A stretch of DNA of 8,067 nucleotides from Trichodesmium sp. MAG_R04 (GCA_023356515.1 JAKQYG010000172.1:1-8067), one strand, 5' to 3'. Counted from the stretch's first letter, positions 1-6,475 are shown. Notes: generated by a model not told the origin, from the sequence alone. A program made the numbers and translations.

Positions 1-1
1 T

Positions 2-916
2 CCTACATCTACATCCACTGTTTTGCAAGCAGATGATTCTACCTTAGAAATACTAGATGATATTGAGACTCAAGAAACTGAGCTTTTGCCAATACAATTG
101 ATTAGCTTAGAAAATTCAAGTAAAAGTGATGTAGGCAGTCAACGTAAGCATAATGAAGATGCTTTTGGGATTCAAACTCAAATAGAAAGTCAGCAAACCT
201 CTACAGGAACAATTATTCAAGCTAAAGGAATTTATGTGCTTTGTGATGGTATGGGAGGACACGCTGGTGGAGAAATAGCTAGTCAGTTAGCAGTAGACAC
301 TATTAAACAATACTTTAAAACAGAAAGTAGTTGGTCATTAGGTTTACCTTCAGAGGAAACAATTCGTGAAGCAATTTTACAGGCGAATGAGGTTATTTAC
401 GATATTAACCAACAAGAAGTACGTTCCGGTAGTAGTCGAATGGGTACTACTTTAGTCATGGCAATGATTTACGATACAGAAGTAGCTATAGCTCATGTAG
501 GGGATAGTCGTTTGTATAGTTTGTCTCGTGAGAGGGGTTTAGAGCAGATTACTCTAGATCATGAAGTAGGTCAAAGAGAAATTAATCGGGGAGTTGAACC
601 AGAGATAGCTTATGGTCGCCCTGATGCTTATCAATTGACTCAGGCTTTAGGACCACGAGATGAAAATTTTGTTAGACCTGATATACAATTTTTGAATCTA
701 AATAAGGATAGCCTGTTAATTTTAGCGTCTGATGGTTTAACAGATAATCAGCTTTTGGAAAATAATTGGCAAACTCACCTGGAACCACTTTTAGACAAAC
801 AAGCTAACTTGGATTTGGGTGTAAGTAAGTTAATTGATTTGGCAAATCAATATAATGGTCACGATAATATTACAGCAATTGTTATTCGTGCTTTAATGGA
901 GCCACAAAAAGATTAG
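2..916 (+). CDS. PP2C-family Ser/Thr protein phosphatase, 5'-partial
   Basis: Metal-dependent phosphatase that removes phosphate from Ser/Thr residues in the cytoplasm. Numbering from the in-frame TTG at 23, the family motifs appear in order: DVGSQRKHNEDAF (about 36-48, metal Asp in NED), CDGMGGHAGGE (74-84), GTTLVMAM (141-148), AHVGDSRLY (158-165), LTQALGP (205-211), LASDGLTDN (234-242) and GHDNITAIVI (279-288). All metal-binding Asp positions (NED, DGMGG, SDG, HDN) are kept, so it should be active. The frame is open through seven Ser/Thr-rich codons back to the window edge, so TTG 23 is probably not the true start. Many cyanobacterial homologues carry a longer N-terminal region, which would lie outside the window. 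There is no membrane segment in the visible part. The kinase gene follows on the same strand, but a 589-base spacer with transposon debris makes cotranscription doubtful. Confidence 0.95.
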   Translation, partial: PTSTSTVLQADDSTLEILDDIETQETELLPIQLISLENSSKSDVGSQRKHNEDAFGIQTQIESQQTSTGTIIQAKGIYVLCDGMGGHAGGEIASQLAVDTIKQYFKTESSWSLGLPSEETIREAILQANEVIYDINQQEVRSGSSRMGTTLVMAMIYDTEVAIAHVGDSRLYSLSRERGLEQITLDHEVGQREINRGVEPEIAYGRPDAYQLTQALGPRDENFVRPDIQFLNLNKDSLLILASDGLTDNQLLENNWQTHLEPLLDKQANLDLGVSKLIDLANQYNGHDNITAIVIRALMEPQKD

Positions 917-1201
917 AAAAATTCTACTATGCTAGTGTCTAGTTGCAAAAGTTAATACATTTATAGAATGTATTTGGTATCTATGCGATCGCTAACCTCC
1001 TAAGTATCGGTCGGATCAAACAAAGATTATCAAATGCAATGTCAGTTTGAGTTAATGTGCGATGGGGCAGGTCAAGTAGGAACCCGTGCAGGCACATCAA
1101 TGCCATTAAAACCGACACTCAGGATAAAGAACATTGACTTAATCAAAGAAAAATGACAAGATTAACCTTTAAGTATAAGGTTGCTAAGAATACTCTCTTT
1201 G
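917..1201. other. intergenic spacer with no confident gene
   Basis: This is the first part of the 589-base gap between phosphatase and kinase. It contains one HIP1 octamer (GCGATCGC at 985-992). A 40-codon open frame at 1034-1156 (+) reads DGAGQVGTRAGTSMPLKPTL in its middle, which is reminiscent of variable TnpB C-terminal tails and is followed by further TnpB-like tail sequence. I cannot support it as a gene. No convincing terminator follows the phosphatase stop codon. Confidence 0.5.
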
Positions 1202-1283
1202 AAAGGTGTATTGGCTTGAACCATGAGTGCTTGTGGACAGAGTGCTGTCAACAGTTCTAGCAGAATCAGGAAGTAAACATTGA
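1202..1283 (+). pseudogene. tnpB 3'-end remnant (C-terminal tail)
   Basis: Reading the plus strand gives KGVLA-stop-TMSACGQSAV. After a frame change it gives VLAESGSKH followed by a stop at 1281-1283. TnpB proteins of cyanobacterial transposons often end with an N-x-L-x-A-G...ACG stretch and a short tail such as EAGSKH, so this looks like the last 25 or so codons of a tnpB gene with an internal stop and a frameshift. Nothing of the RuvC-like catalytic part remains. Family assignment rests on pattern memory of TnpB tails, and the fragment is short. Confidence 0.45.
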
Positions 1284-1320
1284 AATGTCATAACCAGTGA
1301 CCTTTTATATCAGTTTTATA
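1267..1320 (-). repeat. transposon-end repeat, inverted partner of 2889-2942
   Basis: The reverse complement of this 54-base block aligns without gaps to 2889-2942. The first 13 bases (TATAAAACTGATA) are identical, the next 17 are mostly diverged, and the last 24 match at 18 positions, about 39 of 54 overall. It starts inside the tnpB tail remnant and runs past its stop, which is where the right end of such elements, and the guide-RNA scaffold of TnpB systems, would lie. The two copies flank the kinase gene in opposite orientation. Confidence 0.65.
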
Positions 1321-1365
1321 AAGCAATGTTTTTAATGATTCGTTTGCAAAGCGCGAAGATATCTT

Positions 1366-1456
1366 ATACCAATTCAATAAATGTTTGTTACAAATGATCA
1401 TCTACAAGTCTCTCTCATAAAGGCTTGGCCTTTGCAGGAATTATTCAAATTGGTAT
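1366..1456. mobile_element. MITE-like element with ATACCAATT terminal inverted repeats
   Basis: The left end reads ATACCAATTCAATAA (1366-1380). The right end (1441-1456), reverse-complemented, reads ATACCAATTTGAATAA. They match except for a single substitution and one extra base. The 91-base element is non-coding and contains a small perfect hairpin AAAGGC-TTG-GCCTTT. Short non-autonomous elements beginning with this kind of end are common between cyanobacterial genes. It lies about 50 bases before the kinase start and could carry or disturb its promoter. A clear target-site duplication is not visible. Confidence 0.55.
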
Positions 1457-1505
1457 TATTTGGTCGAACCCTACTCTCTATTCTCTACTCCCTAATAATT
1501 AGATT

Positions 1506-2729
1506 GTGATTAGGTTAACTCTCCTAGACTCTCAAAAAAATACTCCTTTAAAAAATTGGGACTTTCAGGGCAAATCAATAATTAAGGTTGGTCGCTCTCC
1601 TGATAGTCATATTGTTATATCTGATAGTTTAGTTTCCCGATACCATCTAGAGCTACATAAAATATCAAAGTCCCAATCTGGAAATATTTGGCGCTTAGTA
1701 AGCCTTGGCGCAAATGGAACTTTTATAAATGGAGTTCTGATGTCTCAGGGAATTGTTACTGATGGTTCCCTGATACAGTTAGCCAGGGGCGGCCCAATCT
1801 TCAAGTTTCAAGTTCAGGCTCCATCTGCTGCAAATATTTCCCAGCAATGTTGTCCCCGCGCTGGTGATAACTCACCAGGAAACTTATTCTGTATCTATTG
1901 TGGTAAACCAATTCAGGTTGAACAAAGTATTCGTCAGTATCAAATTTTACGGATATTGGGTCAAGGAGGTATGGGTACTACCTATTTGGCTTGGGATCAG
2001 GAGGCACATAATTTTCAAGGTATGGCCCCTTCCCCTGCTGCGGGTTTGGTGGTACTGAAGGAAATGAATGCTGATATGGCTCAAATTCGTAAGGCTCAAG
2101 AATTATTTGAGCGAGAAGCTAGGGCGCTGAAATCATTAAGCCATTCAGGTATTCCTAAGTTTTTCGATTTTTTTGTCGAAGAAGACAAGAAATATTTGGC
2201 AATGGAAATGATTCATGGTCAGGATTTAGAAAAACGCATTGTTACTCAAGGACCAATTTTACCACAACAAGCAATAGAGTGGATGATTCAGACTTGTGAA
2301 GTACTAGAATATATTCACTCACAATATCCACCCCTGATTCATCGGGATATTAAACCTGCTAATCTTCTAGTACGCCATCGTGATAATCAAATAGTGGTTT
2401 TGGACTTTGGAGCAGTTAAAGAAATTGGAACCCCTTTAGGTACGCGAATTGGTGCAGAAGGCTATAGTGCCCCCGAACAAGACCGCGGGCAACCTTTAAC
2501 TCAATCTGATTTGTATGCAGTGGGTGCAACTATGATTTTTTTGCTAACAGCTAAAAGCCCAATGAATTTTTATCAAAATAGTGGTAATGGTTATAAGTTT
2601 TATGTTGAAACCGTTCCCACTATTACACCACAACTACGAGAGGTGATTGAAAAAGTTACACAACCATTGCCTAGTGATCGCTATAAAACTGCCCCAGCGT
2701 TAGCAGAGGCGTTGAATAATTGTCTATGA
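1506..2729 (+). CDS. FHA-domain Ser/Thr protein kinase
   Basis: Cytoplasmic kinase of 407 residues that phosphorylates Ser/Thr on partner proteins. Its FHA domain (about 5-104) binds phosphothreonine peptides: GRS at 29-31, SRYHLEL at 44-50, NGTFING at 70-76. A cysteine-bearing linker follows (C115, C116, C129, C132), then the Hanks-type kinase domain (about 144-407). The kinase shows a glycine loop LGQGGMGTTY (151-160), ATP lysine K185 in VVLKEM, helix-C glutamate E204, catalytic loop HRDIKPANLL (279-288), DFG (300-302) and APE (322-324), so it should be active. The linker looks like a zinc ribbon, but the first CxxC pair is broken (C116-P-R-A119). The start is GTG 1506, with an in-frame TAG only two codons upstream at 1500-1502, so the N terminus is well fixed. 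There is no obvious Shine-Dalgarno. No membrane segment is seen. The upstream PP2C phosphatase is a plausible antagonist. Confidence 0.96.
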   Translation: MIRLTLLDSQKNTPLKNWDFQGKSIIKVGRSPDSHIVISDSLVSRYHLELHKISKSQSGNIWRLVSLGANGTFINGVLMSQGIVTDGSLIQLARGGPIFKFQVQAPSAANISQQCCPRAGDNSPGNLFCIYCGKPIQVEQSIRQYQILRILGQGGMGTTYLAWDQEAHNFQGMAPSPAAGLVVLKEMNADMAQIRKAQELFEREARALKSLSHSGIPKFFDFFVEEDKKYLAMEMIHGQDLEKRIVTQGPILPQQAIEWMIQTCEVLEYIHSQYPPLIHRDIKPANLLVRHRDNQIVVLDFGAVKEIGTPLGTRIGAEGYSAPEQDRGQPLTQSDLYAVGATMIFLLTAKSPMNFYQNSGNGYKFYVETVPTITPQLREVIEKVTQPLPSDRYKTAPALAEALNNCL

Positions 2730-2745
2730 AGCTGCTTTGACATAA

Positions 2746-2852
2746 TCAGGACTTACGCAGAAGAACCATGAAACCAGTTTTTTTCCGTAGATATCTATAT
2801 CTTAAAAATAATGATTTATCCTAAAAGCCATGTTTCTTCGCGTCAGTTCTAA
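2746..2852. mobile_element. MITE-like element with GGACTTACGC-type ends
   Basis: The left end reads TCAGGACTTACGCAGAAGAA from 2746. The right end, reverse-complemented from 2852, reads TTAGAACTGACGCGAAGAAA. With a one-base gap they pair over about 24 bases, including CATG just inside. The 107-base element is non-coding and starts 16 bases after the kinase stop. CAGGACTTACGCA is a familiar terminus of small repeated elements in cyanobacteria. Target-site duplication is not clear. Confidence 0.55.
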
Positions 2853-2857
2853 TAATA

Positions 2858-2942
2858 TGACAAATTGATGTTTACTTCCTGCCTGCTCTATAAAACTGAT
2901 ACAAAGCGTCACATAACCTGACAAATTGATGTTTTATTCCTG
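2858..2942 (-). repeat. two direct copies of a 24-base transposon-end sequence
   Basis: TGACAAATTGATGTTT followed by ACTTCCTG (2858-2881) and by TATTCCTG (2919-2942) match at 22 of 24 bases, with start points 61 bases apart. A third, inverted copy lies at 1267-1290. The second copy, with the preceding TATAAAACTGATA at 2889-2901, forms the 54-base block shared with 1267-1320. On the minus strand the repeat encodes tails like EAGIKHQF and RQEVNI, which resemble TnpB C termini. It is therefore best read as duplicated 3' ends of tnpB-bearing elements. Confidence 0.6.
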
Positions 2943-3187
2943 CTTCAACTGAGGCCGTCGGCGGTTACTCATCCACAGTCATTCATGGTCGAGCAGACCG
3001 CATTTCTTAAATTTATACTGGCGTTTAAATGTCAATAAGATTGACAAACCACATTCAGGACAATTGATTTGTCCTCTACCGTTTATAATTCCTGGAATTA
3101 CAATTTCATAGATGGGGAACTCAGATAATTTTGAGGTACCAAGTTTCCGCGAACATGACCGCAGCTGTCACAAGTTTGAGAATCATA
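2919..3187 (-). pseudogene. degraded tnpB remnant with zinc-ribbon motif
   Basis: Read on the minus strand, 3187 to 3140 gives YDSQTCDSCGHVRGNL, which fits the first half of the TnpB zinc ribbon. In another frame a second pair, QINCPECG, and KFKKCGLLDHE then a stop, follow around 3070-2990. The C-terminal-like SVEAGIKHQFV appears near 2950-2920. Order and spacing suit the end of a tnpB gene, but several frame changes and stops are needed, so it is dead. It lies downstream of the recombinase remnant on the same strand, as expected for an IS607-type tnpA-tnpB pair that lost most of tnpB. The QINCPECG stretch could instead come from an unrelated zinc-ribbon gene. Confidence 0.4.
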
Positions 3188-3316
3188 GACTTTCTTTTAA
3201 CGGTATAACCACCACACCGATACTATTTTGCCAACAATTGTTAACAATGCACAGCAAGATTAACTTCTGAGGGGGTATCTCCCAATGTGGTAGAAAATAT
3301 CTCTACCATGCTTTTG

Positions 3317-3481
3317 GTGGAAGCTCTAGTTGCTCCCTAGATGTAGGATTTTGCATCGTACAATCTTTGCCCTGCTTCATATTTAATGATTTTGATTTTG
3401 CCTTCATCTCCATAGCGTGCGTAATGTATTAGGATGTAAGCCAAGTATTTCTACAGCCTTCCTAAGTGGAACATAACTCAT
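3317..3481 (-). pseudogene. tnpA: IS607-type serine recombinase (tnpA) remnant, frameshifted
   Basis: Reading minus from ATG 3481-3479 gives MSYVPLRKAVEILGLHPNTL, then R and a frameshift with early stop near 3404. In the shifted frame it continues YGDEGKIKI, then YEAGQRLYDAKSYI, a stop at 3340-3338, and GATRAST. This is the N-terminal MerR-like DNA-binding domain that precedes the serine-recombinase domain in IS607-family transposases, which normally proceeds to a catalytic Ser motif (YCRVSS). That catalytic part is absent, so the protein cannot act. At least one frameshift, one internal stop and a large deletion are present. Confidence 0.8.
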
Positions 3482-3590
3482 ATAGTCTTTGTTAGCTTAT
3501 GTGAGTATATGTTAGCAAATAAAACAGTTCGTCAACCTTTTTTTATCAGCTTAAGTATAAGAATTAAGCCTGTACAGAGGCGTTAGTGAA

Positions 3591-3809
3591 TTAATCTTCT
3601 TCCCAAGCCTCTACAGCTAATAGTTCACTAATTGGATCTCGCATAGAAAAACCAAACTCTTGTAGTTCTTTTTTCCAATAATGCCATTTATCCCCAAAAA
3701 GTAGGGCCATCTTCCAGATACTATCTGTTGGCTTAATTATATTAGATTTTAGAAGGGAATTTACCTGACGCTGGAGTTTGCCCATCGGGTGTATAACCTG
3801 TTGGCTCAT
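3591..3809 (-). CDS. small cyanobacterial protein, DUF4327-like
   Basis: A 72-residue protein of unknown function. The pattern W-x(2)-W-K-x-E-L-x(2)-F-G-F-S-M-R-D-P-I-x-E-L-L, ending in EAWEED, resembles the cyanobacterial DUF4327 family, whose members end in a similar EL...FLLRD.IGDL...E.WD.D arrangement and are also about 70 residues. This assignment is from memory of the family. There is no signal peptide or membrane segment. The start is well supported: AAGAGG (plus-strand 3814-3819) lies four bases before ATG 3809-3807. The gene stands alone between transposon debris on both sides and points away from the HlyD gene's 3' end. Its intact frame and good ribosome binding site suggest it is a real, retained gene. 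Confidence 0.75.
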   Translation of the reverse strand: MSQQVIHPMGKLQRQVNSLLKSNIIKPTDSIWKMALLFGDKWHYWKKELQEFGFSMRDPISELLAVEAWEED

Positions 3810-4165
3810 AATACCTCTTAATTTTTGAAAATTCTCCTAAATACTACTTCCCCATTCTCACTTTTACCGATCCGTAGATTTTCTGTGGCCTTGGAGAAGG
3901 TACTTTCAATACGTTTATAAATTTATAGTTTAAGATACTTGCTTTTGGCAAGCAACTATAATAAAGACTAATTTTTTTTAAAAAAGTTATAAACTTTGTT
4001 TATAGACTAATAGTCTATAAATTATAATTGTTTCTCCTACTTGAAAAAAATTAATTAATGTGATATTTAGTGTAAGAAGCTCCTTAATTATGAAACTGTT
4101 TTTGCATATCTATAAAGATTATAATAGAAAGTAGATATTTATCAAGATGTACCGAAAAATTGGGT
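3810..4165. other. AT-rich spacer with two palindromes
   Basis: No gene is visible. A small hairpin CTTGC-TTTTG-GCAAG lies at 3938-3952. A perfect 11-base palindrome TTTATAGACTA-A-TAGTCTATAAA lies at 3999-4021. Both are upstream of the minus-strand DUF4327-like gene, on its promoter side, so a regulatory role is possible. They may equally be ends of the decayed transposon that follows. Confidence 0.6.
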
Positions 4166-4199
4166 CTAAAGCCTCGCCCATAAGCGGGGGAGTTTTTAG
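4166..4199. repeat. long interrupted hairpin, transposon-end type
   Basis: The sequence folds symmetrically: CTAAA pairs with TTTAG, CTC with GAG, and CCC with GGG, separated by small symmetric mismatches, around the loop ATAAGC. GC-rich subterminal hairpins of this kind mark the ends of IS200/IS605 elements, and tnpB-like debris follows within 50 bases. The T-rich stretch after it (AGTTTTTAGTTTATTTTTTT) would also let it act as a transcription terminator. Confidence 0.5.
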
Positions 4200-4238
4200 T
4201 TTATTTTTTTCACAGGCCATGTCCTTGTTGCTATTTAG

Positions 4239-4331
4239 TTCATAGGAAACATATTAGTCGCGGGTGGGCATACCGAGACAAAAAACGGACGGGTCGGCAA
4301 GTGTAAGGCCCCACATTCCGCACTTCTTAAC
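4239..4331 (+). pseudogene. tnpB C-terminal fragment (N-I-L-x-A-G type)
   Basis: Between an in-frame TAG at 4236-4238 and 4331 the plus strand reads FIGNILVAGGHTETKNGRVG and then KCKAPHSALLN. TnpB proteins typically have NA..N(I/L)LxAG followed by a variable tail after the zinc ribbon, and NILVAGGHTET fits that position. No start codon or catalytic region accompanies it, so it is a fragment. Confidence 0.5.
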
Positions 4332-4426
4332 ATTAAATTGATAAGTTTTATTAATCTATCGCCCCGAATACTATCCGTGAAAGCCTTATAGCTATGGGCA
4401 TAGATTTTCACTGTTATAAAGAATTG

Positions 4427-4455
4427 TAACTAATTTTCTCATAAAAAATTAGTTA
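4427..4455. repeat. perfect 11-base inverted repeat
   Basis: TAACTAATTTT (4427-4437) and AAAATTAGTTA (4445-4455) are exact reverse complements around the 7-base loop CTCATAA. It sits between the two tnpB fragments and may be an end of one of the decayed elements. It lacks the GC content expected of a terminator. Confidence 0.6.
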
Positions 4456-4658
4456 TTGATAGACCTTATTGATACAGAGTTCTAGAATGGAGGTTGTTCG
4501 TATAAGTCTCTTGGAAAATGTAAATATACATAAAGATATATGAAGATCTGCGGAATGTCGGTAAGACTACTCCCAAAGTAGCGGCAGCTAACTCCAAAGC
4601 TCATGCAATCAATTATGGGTAAGTTTAGGTAAGTCTAGTAGAACGGTTATCACATAAA

Positions 4659-4742
4659 GCTCATGTTCAAGACTTGAATGCAGCGCTAAATTTAGCTATG
4701 GCATTCAGTTCAACTTCGACAGCCTTGAGATACAACTTTTGA
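4659..4742 (+). pseudogene. tnpB/OrfB C-terminal fragment (D-x-N-A-A-x-N-L type)
   Basis: The plus strand reads AHVQDLNAALNLAMAFSST, then STALRYNF and a TGA stop at 4740-4742. The D-x-N-A-A-x-N-L motif, with the Asp of the third RuvC-like catalytic motif, is diagnostic of the end of TnpB/OrfB transposase proteins. In-frame stops lie upstream, and the expected zinc-ribbon cysteines are mostly gone, so only the tail survives. It abuts the 3' end of the HlyD gene (tail to tail, five bases apart). Confidence 0.65.
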
Positions 4743-4747
4743 GCACA

Positions 4748-5827
4748 TTAAAAATCAGTTAACAATCTAACTTTTCTGAGAACAAAAGTTAATACAGTCT
4801 CCTGTGAAGAAATAATATCAGCTCGACCTTCCATCCCTGGTTGAATCGGATATTGATGTTCGCCCTTAACTAGGTAAGATTTTTCAGGCGCTATAGTAAC
4901 CTCATAATAAGCTTCTTGAAGCATTTGGTTAGGGATAGCATCTGGAGAAATTGAACGGACAGTTCCTTTGAGAATACCATAATCAGGGAAAGGATAAGCT
5001 GAAACACGAATTTGTACGGGTTGACCTATTTTTACCCTAGCAATATCTGTTGCTGTTACTTTAGCCTTCAAGACTAAAGGTGCATTACTAGGAACAATTT
5101 CAGCGATCGCTGCTCCTAATTCCACAGTTTGTCCAGGATTACGCAAAGATAACTTAAATATAGTACCATTTGCCGGAGCAGTAATTATACTATTATCAAG
5201 CTTAGTATTTATCTGTTCTAGTTCTCTGTTACCAGTAGTCAATTCTTTAACTAGTTCTGTTCGCTTGACTATTAGATCACGTCTATCTTTAGCAAATTGT
5301 TGAGCTACTGTAGGCAAAGATTGGGATAATTCTATAATAGCTGACTCAATAGATGATTTATCTATCTTATTATTTTCTGCTACAACTAATTGTGATTTCT
5401 GAAAAATCTGAGGTCTAGCAGTAGCTAGAATTTGAACTTCTAGAGTAGATATTTGTTGATTAATCTGCTCTAATTCTATATTGCACTGTTTGATTTTTTC
5501 TTGGAGTTGACTCTTTTGGCGACTCAGAGCAGATCCATCGATACGCGCGATCGCATCTCCCATCTGGACTACCTGATTTTCATTTACTTCTATACTATCA
5601 ATTTCACCTTCTGTAAGTGCTTGAACAATTTTTACATCTCCTATTGGTCGAGCAATAGCTTCAGTTTTCACAGTAGGATTATACTTGACTAGACTCATTA
5701 GAGCAATAGCTACACCAAACGTCCCTACCAAGAACATTCCACCGATCTTATTCCAGCGACTCATAGGAGGAAGAAATTCATCACTTTCTAAGGGTTGTAC
5801 CTCTATAGAATCATAATTATTAAACAT
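4748..5827 (-). CDS. HlyD-family membrane fusion protein of a peptide export system
   Basis: Periplasmic adaptor of 359 residues that links an inner-membrane ABC transporter to the outer membrane. A short cytoplasmic N terminus is followed by one membrane segment (about 28-47, IGGMFLVGTFGVAIALMSLV). Then come a first lipoyl-like half (about 66-97, GEIDSIEVNENQVVQMGD), a coiled-coil hairpin (about 98-213), the second lipoyl half with ITAPANGTI (215-223) and PGQTVELG (231-238), and a beta-barrel (about 250-340) including PGMEGRADI (330-338). The ending VLTFVLRKVRLL is like the C-terminal motif of HlyD proteins. It is short for the family because the coiled coil is short. ATG 5827-5825 has no clear Shine-Dalgarno. 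It is divergent from three double-glycine peptide genes, beyond which lies a C39-peptidase ABC transporter, so these are its probable cargo and partner. Confidence 0.93.
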   Translation of the reverse strand: MFNNYDSIEVQPLESDEFLPPMSRWNKIGGMFLVGTFGVAIALMSLVKYNPTVKTEAIARPIGDVKIVQALTEGEIDSIEVNENQVVQMGDAIARIDGSALSRQKSQLQEKIKQCNIELEQINQQISTLEVQILATARPQIFQKSQLVVAENNKIDKSSIESAIIELSQSLPTVAQQFAKDRRDLIVKRTELVKELTTGNRELEQINTKLDNSIITAPANGTIFKLSLRNPGQTVELGAAIAEIVPSNAPLVLKAKVTATDIARVKIGQPVQIRVSAYPFPDYGILKGTVRSISPDAIPNQMLQEAYYEVTIAPEKSYLVKGEHQYPIQPGMEGRADIISSQETVLTFVLRKVRLLTDF

Positions 5828-6259
5828 AATTGATTTTTACTTATTAAAATAATTTTTTTGAGACTTAATTGAGAGATTAAGAGGGTAATTCTGGACTAAC
5901 CATATTAAATTGTTTGTTACCATAGAATGCTCAATGATGTTCACAGTATAAACTTTAGTAGTCAATAGGCATTCTACAAGTATAGATAAGTTATATTGAA
6001 GTCTTTAAGAAACTTTTTCCGGAGAAAAGCAAATTTTCTGGCTTAAGAGTTATTTTGTAAATGATCCGGATAAAGTAAAAACTGGCAGAAATTAAGGATT
6101 AAAGTTAATACTCAACAGAAAGTCATGATAGAAGTTAGAAAAAAATCCGGATACTGCATATTATCTGGGAAGTTTAAATTAAAGTTCCTTTAGAAGTTAA
6201 AGAAATCAGTAAAAGTTACTGCTATTTTATGAAAATTATTAACTATGAGGAAGTTCATC
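5828..6259. promoter_or_regulatory. divergent regulatory region between HlyD gene and peptide genes
   Basis: This AT-rich 432-base region must hold promoters for both directions, though I cannot place -10/-35 boxes reliably. An 8-base inverted repeat TAGAATGC/GCATTCTA spans 5923-5976. TCCGGA occurs at 6018, 6065 and 6146, the last two within the full palindrome ATCCGGAT (6064-6071, 6145-6152). A perfect CAGTAA-AAG-TTACTG hairpin lies at 6207-6221, 38 bases before the first peptide start. A stretch at 6094-6152 resembles the leader-stub region at 6618-6671 and may be a decayed peptide gene. Confidence 0.5.
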
Positions 6260-6475
6260 ATGCAAGAATATCAACAACAGCAACTTTTTACAGAATTAGA
6301 TTCAGAAGAATCTACGACTATCAATGGTGGTTACAATGAAAATTATCAAGATCATCGTAGTTTTTTAGGTTTTCAAATTTGTCCTCGCAGTTATTACGAT
6401 TATCATCGTTATTCTCCTGACTATAAACGTTATAATTCTAATTACTATAAGGGAAACACAAGAGGCTATTACTAA
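6260..6475 (+). CDS. double-glycine leader peptide precursor 1, Tyr-rich core
   Basis: Secreted-peptide precursor of 71 residues. The 24-residue leader (MQEYQQQQLF..., ending STTINGG) has the double-glycine features read by C39 peptidases: Gly-Gly at -2/-1, Ile at -4, Glu at -8, Leu at -12, Phe at -15. The 47-residue core holds 12 Tyr, with clusters such as YYDYHRYSPDYKRY, one Cys and a few acidic residues. The start is ATG 6260, not the in-frame ATG at 6245: AGGA (6248-6251) is a Shine-Dalgarno eight bases before 6260, and MQE then matches both paralogues. Likely cleaved after GG and exported by the C39 transporter downstream with the HlyD protein. Function of the core is unknown and I do not recognise a named family. 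Confidence 0.88.
   Translation: MQEYQQQQLFTELDSEESTTINGGYNENYQDHRSFLGFQICPRSYYDYHRYSPDYKRYNSNYYKGNTRGYY

Noticed and set aside
1034..1156. 40-codon open frame on the plus strand after the phosphatase
   Set aside because: No ribosome binding site, no recognisable domain. At most a TnpB tail fragment.
1864..2058. 64-codon open frame on the plus strand inside the kinase gene
   Set aside because: It overlaps the kinase coding sequence in another frame, and its product has no recognisable features.
2858..2942. Possible start of a CRISPR array from two spaced 24-base repeats
   Set aside because: Only two copies, no further regular spacing, and the repeat matches transposon-end sequence also found inverted at 1267-1290.
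4166..4199. Terminator for an upstream gene
   Set aside because: No plus-strand gene lies upstream within several hundred bases. The interrupted symmetric form suits a transposon end better, though termination activity cannot be excluded.
5501..5692. 63-codon open frame on the plus strand opposite the HlyD gene
   Set aside because: Antisense shadow of a well-supported coding sequence, with low-complexity Phe/Tyr-rich product.
6245..6259. Upstream ATG giving a five-residue longer precursor 1 (MRKFI extension)
   Set aside because: The ATG overlaps the likely Shine-Dalgarno AGGA. The second ATG at 6260 has correct spacing and aligns MQE with both paralogues.
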